Shown piece after piece: positions 55,474-64,000 of a stretch of 64,000 nucleotides of DNA (position 1 is the stretch's first letter; each line of letters opens with the position of its first letter). A program made the position numbers and the translations under genes. The DNA lies in the NCBI GenBank assembly GCA_963923955.1, contig OZ000552.1:2480001-2544000 (forward strand), given 5' to 3'. Below the pieces are notes generated by a model. The model saw only the letters and a list, made by a program, of their open reading frames with translations. It did not search any database and had not been told where the DNA came from. This DNA comes from G963923955 sp963923955 (GTDB lineage Bacteria; Pseudomonadota; Gammaproteobacteria; Eutrophobiales; Eutrophobiaceae).

Positions 55474-57948
55474 ATGGCATGGCTTTCATTTAGACTACCC
55501 AATATGTTGCGGTTTATCTTCAATCTGCTGCTTTGCTCCTTCCTGATTGTGCTGCTTATCATAACCGCAGTAACGCTCTATATCCTGCCGAAACTGCCGG
55601 ATATAGACACCTTGCGCGATGTACGGATGCAGGTGCCGCTGCGGATTTATTCTGCCGATCTGTCACTGATCGCGGAATTTGGCGAGAAACGCCGCACGCC
55701 GATAGACATCAACCAGGCACCACAACAACTAATCGACGCCTTTATCGCTATAGAAGACAATCGTTTCTACCAACACCCGGGAGTGGATTGGCAGGGCATC
55801 TTGCGAGCCACGCTCAACCTGATCAAGACCGGCAAAAAGACCCAAGGTGGCAGCACCATCACCATGCAGACGGCGCGCAATTTTTTCTTCAGCCGGGAAA
55901 AGACCTATCTCAGAAAATTAAACGAGATCTTCCTGTCATTCAAGATTGAGCATGAGTTGAGCAAGGATGAGATCCTGGAGTTGTACCTGAACAAGATCTT
56001 CTTCGGGCAGCGCGCCTACGGGGTGGGGGCGGCGGCGGCAGTTTATTACGGCACCGATATTCACGAACTCAGCTTAGCCCAGATTGCCATGATCGCCGGC
56101 CTGCCCAAAGCGCCTTCAAAAGATAACCCCATCAGCAATCCGGAACGCGCCATGCGCCGCCGCAACCTGGTCTTAGAGCGCATGCACGAGTTGGGATACA
56201 TTGATGAGCAAACATTTACCCAGGCAAGGGCGGCACCCATCACCGCCAGCCTGCACCGCCCCGACATTGAACTGGAAGCGCCCTATGTGGCGGAGATGGT
56301 GCGACAATACCTGGTTCAAGAATACGGCGAGGACGTGGACAGCAGGGGGTACAAGGTCATCACCAGCATCAAGGATTTGAACCAGAATGCGGCAAACTAT
56401 GCGCTGCGCAAAAACCTGTTGGCCTATGATGAACGGCACGGCTATCGCGGATCTGAAGCACAGCATGCGCTTGAACAGCCTGCTGATGAGGAGGAAATAC
56501 AGCGCATCCTCGCCGCCTACGCAAGCAGTGCTACACTCTATCCCGGATTGATTACCGCCGTCAGGGATAAGTCGATCACGGCCTATCTGGGCGGCATCGG
56601 TCTGATCGATATCGAATGGGAAGGGCTTAAATGGGCGCGCAAATATGTGACGGAAAATCGCCGCGGGCCGGTACCCAAGAGCGCCGGCGAGATTGTTAAA
56701 ATCGGTGATATTGTCCGCATCACGGAGGATGATCAGGGCAACTGGCGGCTCGCCCAGCTGCCGGCGGTGCAGGGCGGGCTGGTATCTGTGCGGCCTGATG
56801 ACGGGGCCACCTTGGCGCTGGCCGGTGGCTTTGATTTCAAGCGCAGCAAGTTTAATCGCATCACCCAATCCCGGCGCCAGCCGGGGTCTGCCTTCAAACC
56901 CTTTATCTTCTCCGCCGGGTTAGCAGCCGGACATACCGCAGCAAGCCTGATCAATGATGCGCCTGTTGTGTTTAATGTCCGCAGCAGGGGAGAAATCTGG
57001 CGGCCGAAGAACTACAGCGGCAAGCACTTCGGCTTAACCCGCCTGCGCGAGGCCCTGGTGCGCTCCAGAAACATGGTGTCAATCAAATTGTTAAAGAATA
57101 TCGGTATAGACAATGCCCTAGAGTACCTGGAAAAATTCGGCTTTGATGCGCAAAAATTACCGCGCGACTTGTCCTTGGCCCTAGGCAGCGGCGCAATTAG
57201 CCCGTGGCAACTGGCCCGGGCCTACAGCACGCTGGCGAACGGCGGCTCTCTGATAGAGCCGTATTTTATTCAGAGAATTGAGACCTACGAGGGCGATATT
57301 CTCTATGAGGCCGCACCCCTGATCGCCTGCTACCAATGTGAGCCGGAAGCAGGTGAGCGTGAAGATGAGGCGGCACTGGAGGAGATGAGCCATGAATCGA
57401 CAGCAGATATTAATGCGCAAGCGGCACCCTTGACCGATGGCGAAGAGGGGCCAATCGAGGAGCAACCCGCATACGCAAAGAGGACGATCGAGCCGCGCAA
57501 CATCGCTATCATACACTCGATGATGAAGGATGTTATCCAGAACGGCACCGGCAGACGGGCCAGGGTCCTGCAGCGCAGTGACCTGGCGGGCAAGACTGGC
57601 ACCACCAATGATCAGCGCGATGCCTGGTTTGCCGGCTTTAATCCGGAATTGCTGGCCATTGCCTGGATTGGCTTTGATGACTTTGCCTCGCTGGGGGCGA
57701 GAGAAGAAGGCGCAACCGCGGCCTTGCCCATGTGGATTGAATATATGCGCATCGCCCTGGACGGCATGCCTGAGACCAGCTTGGAGCCGCCTGCCGGCCT
57801 GGTGAATGCCCGCATTGATCCCAAGACCGGCAAGCTGGCATCAGCCGGGCAGGCCGATGCCATCTTCGAGCTATTTCGCGCAGAGAACGTGCCGGCCGAG
57901 GCCGCGGAAGAGCCTGATAAAGACCGCATACCCGAGCAGCTATTCTAA
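55474..57948 (+). CDS. ponA: Penicillin-binding protein 1A (bifunctional)
   Basis: A bifunctional peptidoglycan synthase (mrcA) of up to 824 residues, inner-membrane anchored. There is one N-terminal membrane helix. The glycosyltransferase domain has EDNRFYQHPGVD and GGSTITMQTARNFF (about 85-140). An OB-like insert is followed by the transpeptidase domain with SAFK, SRN and KTGTT motifs. The first ATG (55474) has no clear ribosome-binding site. The ATG at 55504 (MLRFIFNLL) would give a more usual short cytoplasmic tail. Divergence from pilM is the classical ponA-pilM arrangement. Confidence 0.95.
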   Translation: MAWLSFRLPNMLRFIFNLLLCSFLIVLLIITAVTLYILPKLPDIDTLRDVRMQVPLRIYSADLSLIAEFGEKRRTPIDINQAPQQLIDAFIAIEDNRFYQHPGVDWQGILRATLNLIKTGKKTQGGSTITMQTARNFFFSREKTYLRKLNEIFLSFKIEHELSKDEILELYLNKIFFGQRAYGVGAAAAVYYGTDIHELSLAQIAMIAGLPKAPSKDNPISNPERAMRRRNLVLERMHELGYIDEQTFTQARAAPITASLHRPDIELEAPYVAEMVRQYLVQEYGEDVDSRGYKVITSIKDLNQNAANYALRKNLLAYDERHGYRGSEAQHALEQPADEEEIQRILAAYASSATLYPGLITAVRDKSITAYLGGIGLIDIEWEGLKWARKYVTENRRGPVPKSAGEIVKIGDIVRITEDDQGNWRLAQLPAVQGGLVSVRPDDGATLALAGGFDFKRSKFNRITQSRRQPGSAFKPFIFSAGLAAGHTAASLINDAPVVFNVRSRGEIWRPKNYSGKHFGLTRLREALVRSRNMVSIKLLKNIGIDNALEYLEKFGFDAQKLPRDLSLALGSGAISPWQLARAYSTLANGGSLIEPYFIQRIETYEGDILYEAAPLIACYQCEPEAGEREDEAALEEMSHESTADINAQAAPLTDGEEGPIEEQPAYAKRTIEPRNIAIIHSMMKDVIQNGTGRRARVLQRSDLAGKTGTTNDQRDAWFAGFNPELLAIAWIGFDDFASLGAREEGATAALPMWIEYMRIALDGMPETSLEPPAGLVNARIDPKTGKLASAGQADAIFELFRAENVPAEAAEEPDKDRIPEQLF

Positions 57949-58015
57949 GGCCGTTTTCAAGGCCATGGCAGTTGCCATGGATACAGACAAAGGCAGTTGA
58001 ACATTTATTATAACC

Positions 58016-60214
58016 ATGCCCGCATCACCTTATATCGCACAGGTTGCCCTGCCCGTCCCCTTACGCCGTACCTTCGATTACCTGGCTGCGCCAGAAACAG
58101 ACCTCTCCCCCGGCATGAGGGTGCGGGTTGCCTTCGGCAGAAAACTCAAGCAGGTGGGCCTGGTAATCAATGTTACTGATAAGACTGCGCTGGATAGAAA
58201 AAAACTCAAATACATAGACAAGAGGCTGGATAGCGAGGCGCTTGTCTCCAGGGCGCATCTGCACTTCCTGCAATGGTCGAGTGATTATTACCAACATCCT
58301 CTGGGCGAAGTCGTGTTTGGTGCCTTGCCGGCCTTGCTGCGGCAGGGAAGGCCGGCCAGGACCAAGACCGGCTTCCGGTGGCAGCTAAGCGGAGAAGCCA
58401 AGGCGCTGGCAACAGATGCCTTAAAGAGAGCGCCTAATCAAAGGAGAATTATAGAATTGTTACAGGCACATCCGCAGGGGGTGACGGATGAGGAACTGCG
58501 CAGCTTACCATTCAACTTCGCTGCACCCTTAAAGGCGCTGCAGCAGAAGAGCATGATTAAGAAGACGGCATTAGATAACCGGGCGCGCCCAACACCTCCT
58601 GCACGGGCCATCCGCTTAAATACAGAGCAGGCTGCGGCGGTTGATGCTATTGAAAAAAACCTGCACGGCTATCAATGTGTATTATTGGATGGCGTAACCG
58701 GCAGCGGCAAGACCGAGGTCTATATCGATCTTATCAGACAGGTCGTAGAGAGCGGACAACAGGCCCTGGTGCTGGTGCCGGAGATTGGACTAACGCCGCA
58801 ATTCATCTCGCGCTTGCAGCAACAACTGGGCACGGCACCGGTGCTGCTGCACTCGGCATTGTCTGAGAGTGAGCGCCTGAAAAACTGGCTGCTGGCCAGG
58901 GCCGGCAAGGCGGCCATTGTCTTGGGCACACGCTCCGCCATCTGGACGCCGCTGCAAAGGCCGGGGCTGATCATCGTCGATGAAGAGCATGACCTGTCTT
59001 ATAAACAACAGGATGGTTTCAGGTATTCGGCGCGGGATCTCGCCGTCCTGCGCGCCAAATTAGCCGACATCCCCGTTGTGCTGGGCAGCGCCACGCCGTC
59101 TATGGAGTCCTTGCACAATGTGAACGCGGGCAAATCCCTGCATCTACGGCTTGGCAAACGCATTGGGGCGCTCAGGCCGCCGCCGCTTAAGTTGATCAAC
59201 CTGCGCGCCCAGGCCATGAGCGGAGCCTTGTCGCGGGAATTGATCCAGGCCATCGATGCGGCGCTGCGGCATGAAAAACAGATCCTGCTGTTTCTAAATC
59301 GCCGGGGCTTCTCGCCGATCATGTTGTGCCATCAGTGCGGGTGGGTGGCGCACTGCGAGCGCTGCGAGATCCCGCTGACTTATCATAAGCACAAAAACAA
59401 GATGCTGTGCCACCACTGTGCGAGCCGCCGGCCGGTGCTGCGCGCCTGTCCTGAGTGTGGGCAGGACGGGCTGCTGCTGGTCGGTCATGGCACCGAGCGC
59501 CTGACGGAGAGCCTCGCCGCCATCTTCCCGGGGGCGAGGATCCTGCGCATAGACCGGGACAGCACCCGCCGCCGCGGCAGCATGCAGGCGTTAGTTGACA
59601 CGATTACAGCCGGTGCGGCGGACATCCTGGTGGGCACCCAGATGCTGGCGAAGGGCCACCACTTTCCCAAGCTCACCCTGGTCGGCATTATTGATACCGA
59701 TCAGGGGCTCTTCAGTGCGGATTTTCGCGCCAGCGAACGCATGGCGCAGTTGTTTATCCAGGTGAGCGGTCGTGCCGGCCGGACAACGACACCCGGCACG
59801 GTGCTGGTGCAGACGCATTACCCGGAGCATCCACTGCTACAGACCTTAATCCATCATGGCTACGCAAAATTCGCCCGCGCGCTGTTGAAAGAAAGAAAGG
59901 GCGCCGGGCTGCCGCCGTTTAGTTATCTCGCCTTATTACGTGCGGAAACAAAGCGCGTGGAGATGATAGAATCCTTCTTTGCCGATGCCATCCGGATCCT
60001 GGACAAGAACAGGCACGGACTTGCGCGCTACGGGCCGATCCCGGCACCGATGGCAAAACGCAGCGGCCGGCTGCGCTATCAGCTCCTCCTGCAGAGCAAG
60101 GAGCGCAGCCGCTTCAAGAGACACTTGGGCGACTGGTGCCGGCAATTAGAAGCCCTGCCCAGTGCGAAGAGGGTCAGGTGGTCGTTGGATGTTGACCCGC
60201 AAGACATGCTGTAG
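58016..60214 (+). CDS. priA: Primosomal replication protein N' (PriA helicase)
   Basis: A 3'-5' superfamily-2 DNA helicase that reloads the replisome at stalled forks. It has 732 residues: an N-terminal 3'BD domain, Walker A GVTGSGKTEVY (about 228-238) and the DEEHD box. Between the helicase lobes are eight zinc cysteines in four CXXC pairs (CHQC, CERC, CHHC, CPEC), all intact. It follows ponA after 67 bases. rpmE, its usual neighbour in enterics, lies elsewhere (35 kb). Confidence 0.97.
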   Translation: MPASPYIAQVALPVPLRRTFDYLAAPETDLSPGMRVRVAFGRKLKQVGLVINVTDKTALDRKKLKYIDKRLDSEALVSRAHLHFLQWSSDYYQHPLGEVVFGALPALLRQGRPARTKTGFRWQLSGEAKALATDALKRAPNQRRIIELLQAHPQGVTDEELRSLPFNFAAPLKALQQKSMIKKTALDNRARPTPPARAIRLNTEQAAAVDAIEKNLHGYQCVLLDGVTGSGKTEVYIDLIRQVVESGQQALVLVPEIGLTPQFISRLQQQLGTAPVLLHSALSESERLKNWLLARAGKAAIVLGTRSAIWTPLQRPGLIIVDEEHDLSYKQQDGFRYSARDLAVLRAKLADIPVVLGSATPSMESLHNVNAGKSLHLRLGKRIGALRPPPLKLINLRAQAMSGALSRELIQAIDAALRHEKQILLFLNRRGFSPIMLCHQCGWVAHCERCEIPLTYHKHKNKMLCHHCASRRPVLRACPECGQDGLLLVGHGTERLTESLAAIFPGARILRIDRDSTRRRGSMQALVDTITAGAADILVGTQMLAKGHHFPKLTLVGIIDTDQGLFSADFRASERMAQLFIQVSGRAGRTTTPGTVLVQTHYPEHPLLQTLIHHGYAKFARALLKERKGAGLPPFSYLALLRAETKRVEMIESFFADAIRILDKNRHGLARYGPIPAPMAKRSGRLRYQLLLQSKERSRFKRHLGDWCRQLEALPSAKRVRWSLDVDPQDML

Positions 60215-60235
60215 AATAAAATTGCCAGCACAAAG

Positions 60236-60817
60236 ATGCCCCGAGATTATAAAAACATCGCCGCACAAGAAAAAGACCGGCGCAGCGCGTGGATAAGCCC
60301 GGTGCTCATCTTCCTTGCCGGCCTGGCCTCTGGTCTGTTGGCGGCATGGCTTATCTTTCTCTTCTATGGAAATTATCCTGCAAAAAGTTCTGCTGCGCCG
60401 GAGGAAGCCCCAACGGAAGAGCCAACACCCGCCATTGCAGATAAGGCATTGCCCAAACCGAGGTTCGATTTTTACAAGATCCTGCCGCACCGAGAGGTGA
60501 ATATTTCCGAGTGGGTTGCGGCAGAGCAGGATACGGAAATCCCTGCCATGAATGATGAGCACGTATATATCTTGCAGGTCGGCTCGTTCACACAGCAGCG
60601 CGCCGCCGAGCAGCTACGGGCGCAGTTGGCGCTCATGGGGATCTATGCCGAGATACAGCGCGTGGTGATCAACGGCCGGGATGCACGGCATCGGGTGCGC
60701 ATCGGCCCGTACCAAAATTCCGCCCAGATGGAAGATACACGACTGCGCCTGCGAGAAAACGATCTCGATTTCATGGTATTACGACTACGGCTGGATGAAC
60801 AAGCTGCTGCCGAATGA
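60236..60817 (+). CDS. SPOR-domain membrane protein (FtsN-like)
   Basis: A 193-residue bitopic inner-membrane protein. It has a short basic cytoplasmic part (DYKNIAAQEKDRR), one membrane helix (about 20-43) and an acidic/proline-rich linker (APEEAPTEEPTP). A C-terminal SPOR domain (about 105-180: YILQVGSFTQQRAAEQLRAQL and VRIGPYQNSAQMEDTR) follows. SPOR domains bind denuded glycan strands at the septum, so a division role is likely. It is shorter than FtsN of E. coli. It lies 21 bases after priA, as often seen for FtsN-like genes. Confidence 0.92.
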   Translation: MPRDYKNIAAQEKDRRSAWISPVLIFLAGLASGLLAAWLIFLFYGNYPAKSSAAPEEAPTEEPTPAIADKALPKPRFDFYKILPHREVNISEWVAAEQDTEIPAMNDEHVYILQVGSFTQQRAAEQLRAQLALMGIYAEIQRVVINGRDARHRVRIGPYQNSAQMEDTRLRLRENDLDFMVLRLRLDEQAAAE

Positions 60818-60952
60818 CGATTGGAACTGACCGCAGGCGATCGACCATGCCGCCCGGCGCAGGATTGCTGACACACAGCGCTCATTCTCGGCCTTGCCAA
60901 ACATAGCGTGAAATGAAAGAATAAGGGCGGAACTTCAAGGGACAAGCGCACA

Positions 60953-61330
60953 ATGGCGGAGCACGCAACCGCAACAATCATGGTCGTCGATAACAGCCCC
61001 TCGGTAAAGGCACTGTTCGAGCGGGGGACTGCCGATATGGATGTGGCGCTGCAGATCTTTGATTCCTGTGACAGCGCCTGGGCGCATCTGCAAGAGCACA
61101 AACCCGATCTACTGTTCCTAAACATCAAAATGCCGCGCAAGGACGGCCTGACCTTTCTCGAAGAATTACGCGCGCTTGCGCTGCATGAGGACACCCGCGT
61201 TATTATGATCAGCTCCAAGGATTACACGCAAGATCGCGTAATAGCTGGCGAATTGGGGGCGCTGGATTTTATTACCAAGCCGGTGCCTATTCGTATTGTT
61301 ACGAAAATGATCGTAAAATACCTGAAATAA
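60953..61330 (+). CDS. Stand-alone receiver-domain protein lacking the phospho-acceptor Asp
   Basis: A 125-residue single receiver (CheY-like) domain. The fold is well preserved (MVVDNSPSVKALF; PDLLFLNIKMPRKDG; MISSKD; FITKP) with Ser87 and Lys109 at switch positions. The phospho-acceptor is Asn57 (codon AAC at 61121-61123) instead of Asp, and the second residue of the acidic pair is also Asn (D13-N14). It cannot be phosphorylated in the usual way, so it is a pseudo-receiver that probably acts by protein-protein contact. No kinase or output domain is adjacent; the MBL-fold hydrolase follows after 72 bases. Confidence 0.9.
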   Translation: MAEHATATIMVVDNSPSVKALFERGTADMDVALQIFDSCDSAWAHLQEHKPDLLFLNIKMPRKDGLTFLEELRALALHEDTRVIMISSKDYTQDRVIAGELGALDFITKPVPIRIVTKMIVKYLK

Positions 61331-61402
61331 GCTCGACCCGCCTGCTAAGGAAGCCCTAAATTAGATCAAGGCTCCTTAAATTTATTATAACGCTAGTAAT
61401 AA

Positions 61403-62317
61403 ATGAGCAATGCTTATCTCCGCTTCTGGGGGGTGCGTGGTTCCTATTCCACGCCCTTCGACAGCCACTTAGGCGTAGGTGGCAACACCTCCTGTGTGGA
61501 GATCCGCGTTGATGATCATGTCCTGATCTGCGATGCCGGCACCGGCATCATCCCGCTCGGCAATGCGCTGATGAAGCAGGATGATATTCGCGAATTGCTG
61601 ATCATCCTCACGCATTATCACTGGGATCATATCTGCGGCCTGCCGTTTTTTGTGCCGGCCTTTGTGCCGGACTGGAAGCTATATTTCTTCGGCCCCGGAC
61701 AGAGCGCTAAAGACATCGAAGACCATATCTGTGCGCAGATGCGGGCGCCGTATTTCCCGGTGGGCACGGAGACCTGGCTGGCCGCGATCAACTACCTGCA
61801 ACCGCCGCCGGATGAAAGCCTGCGCTATGGGCCGATCAATTTTTCTTATCAAAATGTCCACCATCCCGGCATCACCTACGGCTACCGCATCCATGTGCAG
61901 GGCAGGACCCTGATGTATGTATCCGACAACGAGTGCCTGTACCTGGAAAAATCGATCCGGCAAAAGTACCGCGAGTTGAGCAAGGAAGAGCAGGAGTTAT
62001 ATGATGACATGCAAAGGGAGGAATATGACTCTGAACTTGCGCTGCTGGAAGGCACGGATATATTGATACACGATGCGCAATACACGCCGGAGGATTACAG
62101 CAAGAAGCGCGGCTGGGGGCATTCCTGTTATATCGATACCGTGAATACCTCGATCGATGCCGGCGTGAAAGAACTCTATCTCTATCACCATGATCCGAAC
62201 TATGATGATGCGGCCATGGCACGGCTCTATGAGCACGTACAGCAGATTATTCGGGATAGAAATGCGCCGCTGAAATGCCATATCGCCCGTGAAGGCGATA
62301 TTGTCGATCTGTCTTGA
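61403..62317 (+). CDS. MBL-fold metallo-hydrolase
   Basis: A 304-residue metallo-beta-lactamase-fold protein. The N-terminal WGVRGSYSTP and GGNTSCVEIR motifs, and THYHWDH (the HxHxDH zinc motif, about residue 70), place it among the MBL proteins related to cyclic-nucleotide phosphodiesterases and tRNase Z/PhnP types. Further ligands lie in ISDN-like YVSDNE and HDAQY. A helical insert (about 180-210: KEEQELYDDMQREEYDSE) is visible. The true substrate is unknown. It follows the pseudo-receiver gene, and trmB follows after 27 bases. Confidence 0.88.
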   Translation: MSNAYLRFWGVRGSYSTPFDSHLGVGGNTSCVEIRVDDHVLICDAGTGIIPLGNALMKQDDIRELLIILTHYHWDHICGLPFFVPAFVPDWKLYFFGPGQSAKDIEDHICAQMRAPYFPVGTETWLAAINYLQPPPDESLRYGPINFSYQNVHHPGITYGYRIHVQGRTLMYVSDNECLYLEKSIRQKYRELSKEEQELYDDMQREEYDSELALLEGTDILIHDAQYTPEDYSKKRGWGHSCYIDTVNTSIDAGVKELYLYHHDPNYDDAAMARLYEHVQQIIRDRNAPLKCHIAREGDIVDLS

Positions 62318-62344
62318 TGCCATTCATTAGCGTGATTCCAGACC

Positions 62345-63034
62345 TTGGATGAGAGCAGAGGCCCAAGGACAATACGCAGTTTTGTCCTGAGAGGGGGACG
62401 TTTGACAAGGGGCCAGTCGCGGGCGCTTGAGCAGCACTGGAAAGACTACGGCATTGATTTTTCCAGAGAGCGGCTGGACTTGACACAATGCTTCGGCAGG
62501 CGCGCACCGAAGATCCTCGACATCGGCGCCGGCATGGGCGATGCAGTCATACAACTGGCCACCCGGCACCCGGAAAATGATTACTTGGCCGTTGAGGTAC
62601 ACCGGCCGGGGGTCGGCGCACTGATCCGGCAGGCTGTTGATAAGGACGTGCAGAATATTCGCATCATCAAGCATGATGTGATGGAGGTAGTAGAGTATCA
62701 GATCGCGCCGGCTTCGCTTGATGAGGTCTATGTATTTTTCCCCGACCCCTGGTACAAAAGGCGCCATCACAAGCGCCGCTTGATCAACCCGCCCTTTCTC
62801 CAACTGCTGCTACCAACATTAAAATCACATGCGCGTCTGTACATCGCAACTGATTGGGCGGACATGGCCGCACACATACAGGGGCTGTGCGATAAGACGC
62901 CGGGGATTGCTAACCTGGCGGGTGCGGGTAAGAGCGCACCCCGTCCGGGCTGGCGTCCGCTCACCAGGTTTGAAGCGCGCGCACACAGACTTGGGCACAA
63001 GACCTGGGACTTTATTTACGCCCGGACGAGTTAA
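62345..63034 (+). CDS. trmB: tRNA (guanine-N7)-methyltransferase
   Basis: Makes m7G46 in the variable loop of tRNAs with SAM. It has 229 residues. The family opening RTIRSFVLRGGRLTRGQ is followed by the SAM motif ILDIGAGMGDAVIQLA and FPDPWYKRRHHKRRLI. A stop at 62333 in the same frame and the family start point to TTG at 62345; no ATG fits the N-terminal motif. The end overlaps the convergent nucleotidase gene by four bases. Confidence 0.95.
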   Translation: MDESRGPRTIRSFVLRGGRLTRGQSRALEQHWKDYGIDFSRERLDLTQCFGRRAPKILDIGAGMGDAVIQLATRHPENDYLAVEVHRPGVGALIRQAVDKDVQNIRIIKHDVMEVVEYQIAPASLDEVYVFFPDPWYKRRHHKRRLINPPFLQLLLPTLKSHARLYIATDWADMAAHIQGLCDKTPGIANLAGAGKSAPRPGWRPLTRFEARAHRLGHKTWDFIYARTS

Positions 63035-63681
63035 TAAATGTCTTCATAGGAAACAACGGCGGGAAATTCATCGACCCGCCGCGCCGGGCGCTGAGAATCA
63101 GGCTGCGCAATCGTTAATAGATGCTTAATCCCGTGCGCGCGGGCGGCGCGTAATACCCGCAGATTATCATCTATCAACAGGCTGCGCTCCGGCGCATAAT
63201 CCAGCCTCTGCGCCAAGCTCTCCCAGAACATCGCCTCTTCCTTCGCCGCACCGATGCGGTGTGCGGAGAATATCTGATCAAAGTACGCATCTATGCCGGT
63301 CTTGTTCATCTTTATCTTGATCAGATCCTCGTGCGCATTGGTCACCATCACGACCGGTTGTTCCAGCGCGGCCACAAACTCAAGGAAGGCCCGGGCGGAA
63401 GGCCGCACCCCGATCAAATGCGCAACATCGGCTTTCAGCGCCAGGATATCCACGCCCAATTTTTCAGACCAATGATCCAGGCAGTACCAGGCCAGGGTGC
63501 CGGTCTCTTCCTCTATGCTGGAAAACAGTTGCGACTTGGCCGCAGCAAGATCAAGCCCGTGCAGCGCAGCCCATTTCCGCGGCAGGTGCTCGTGCCAGAA
63601 ATAATTGTCAAAATGCAGATCCAGTAAGGTACCATCCATATCCAGCAAGATGGTATCAATGTCTTCCCAAGGAAGTTTCAT
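63031..63681 (-). CDS. yrfG: HAD-family GMP/IMP nucleotidase YrfG
   Basis: A cytoplasmic HAD phosphatase acting on GMP and IMP. From the ATG at 63681 (MKLPWEDIDTILLDMDGTLLD) it has 216 residues. The catalytic DMDGTLLD, the FDNYFW segment typical of YrfG, the second motif MVTNAHED and the distal SLLIDDN acid motif are all present. An in-frame extension upstream to 63780 is rejected because it lies before the family start and against cysQ. It is convergent with trmB by a four-base overlap. Confidence 0.92.
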   Translation of the reverse strand: MKLPWEDIDTILLDMDGTLLDLHFDNYFWHEHLPRKWAALHGLDLAAAKSQLFSSIEEETGTLAWYCLDHWSEKLGVDILALKADVAHLIGVRPSARAFLEFVAALEQPVVMVTNAHEDLIKIKMNKTGIDAYFDQIFSAHRIGAAKEEAMFWESLAQRLDYAPERSLLIDDNLRVLRAARAHGIKHLLTIAQPDSQRPARRVDEFPAVVSYEDIY

Positions 63682-63743
63682 GTCAGCTTGTTGCGGCAAT
63701 GATCTAAGCCTTATATGTAAATCTAAACCTGGATCCTTATAAC

Positions 63744-64000
63744 ATGAAACGCAATAGCAAAGAGAAAAATCCACCGGCATTCATCCCGCCAGTGGTGGAG
63801 ATTGCAAGAGATGCCGCAAAGGCTATTTTGGATGTCTATGCAACGGATTTTTCCGTTGAGGATAAGGCGGATCGCTCGCCTGTAACTGCGGCGGATATGG
63901 CCGCACACCGGATCATCTGTGCCGGCCTTGGCGCCTTAACGCCACACATCCCCATCCTCTCTGAAGAATCAGCGGACATTGCCTTTTCTATACGCCGACA
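63744..64000 (+). CDS. cysQ: 3'(2'),5'-bisphosphate nucleotidase CysQ (partial)
   Basis: The first 85 residues of an inositol-monophosphatase-fold enzyme that hydrolyses PAP, the by-product of PAPS reduction, to AMP. It runs off the right edge. Visible are the N-terminal ILDVYATDFSVEDKADRSPVTAADMAAH, with the SPVTxAD motif, and the metal-binding LSEES. It is divergent from the YrfG gene; yrfG, nudE and cysQ neighbourhoods are known in gammaproteobacteria. It fits the PAPS-type CysH in this window. Confidence 0.88.
   Translation, partial: MKRNSKEKNPPAFIPPVVEIARDAAKAILDVYATDFSVEDKADRSPVTAADMAAHRIICAGLGALTPHIPILSEESADIAFSIRR

Noticed and set aside
61350..61390. Possible terminator after the pseudo-receiver gene
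   Set aside because: The AAGGAAGCC/GGCTCCTT hairpin has a bulge and a broken T tract (AAATTTATT), so it is too weak to call.

Overview
The window looks like chromosomal core DNA of a non-enteric gammaproteobacterium. Support comes from BamC and LolB lipoproteins, the ispE / tRNA-Gln / prs / rplY / pth / ychF order, hemA-prfA-prmC, a complete pilMNOPQ operon next to aroK-aroB and gltBD, cytochrome c4 with dsbA beside engB, and Fur-type iron control. Genus cannot be named from sequence alone. Most of the window is dense with housekeeping genes. There is no CRISPR array, insertion sequence, prophage or rRNA operon.

Layout. 1-7 kb: cell-envelope and small metabolic genes (bamC, dapA, a Bcp peroxiredoxin, a PerM-type permease, queG, a DUF962 protein, an NfeD/SPFH pair, a DUF4870 protein). 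7-9.4 kb: rpe, a trpG/pabA amidotransferase and a TauE/SafE permease. 9.4-16.5 kb, minus strand: ychF, pth, rplY, a strong terminator, prs, tRNA-Gln, ispE, lolB and a large TPR lipoprotein. 16.7-21.1 kb, plus strand: hemA-prfA-prmC-unknown-moeB. 21.2-22.5 kb: a low-GC insert with a beta-class DNA methyltransferase and a small winged-helix-like protein. 22.5-24.5 kb: an FMN-dependent hydroxy-acid dehydrogenase and MarC. 24.6-32 kb: an iron block, with a TonB-dependent receptor plus fbpABC facing a 90-residue unknown protein, then bfd and bfr. Three clear Fur boxes control this block. 32-35.2 kb: prlC, an SH3-domain membrane protein and rpmE.

35.2-35.75 kb is the most unusual non-coding stretch. 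It holds a perfect inverted pair of DnaA boxes with a third consensus box, followed by a probable small RNA convergent with engB. The RNA has a sigma-E-like promoter, three C-rich single-stranded segments and a strong terminator. It sits where Spot 42 (E. coli) and ErsA (Pseudomonas) lie. 36.5-42 kb: cytochrome c4, dsbA, selO, cysH, a decayed RND/MMPL transporter and a secreted ankyrin protein. 42-50 kb: gltD, gltB, aroB, aroK. 50-60 kb: pilQPONM divergent from ponA, then priA and a SPOR protein. 60.9-64 kb: a receiver protein lacking its phospho-acceptor Asp, a metallo-beta-lactamase-fold hydrolase, trmB with a TTG start, a YrfG-type nucleotidase and a partial cysQ.

How the parts combine. 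The iron block is a coherent regulon: siderophore receptor, periplasmic Fe(III) ABC transporter, iron storage (Bfr) and iron release (Bfd). The 90-residue protein behind its own Fur box is the unexplained member. The best candidates for something undescribed are that protein, the DnaA-box/sRNA intergenic region, and the degenerate-receiver/hydrolase pair. Gene starts were chosen by family length and ribosome-binding sites where several were possible. No database search was run.
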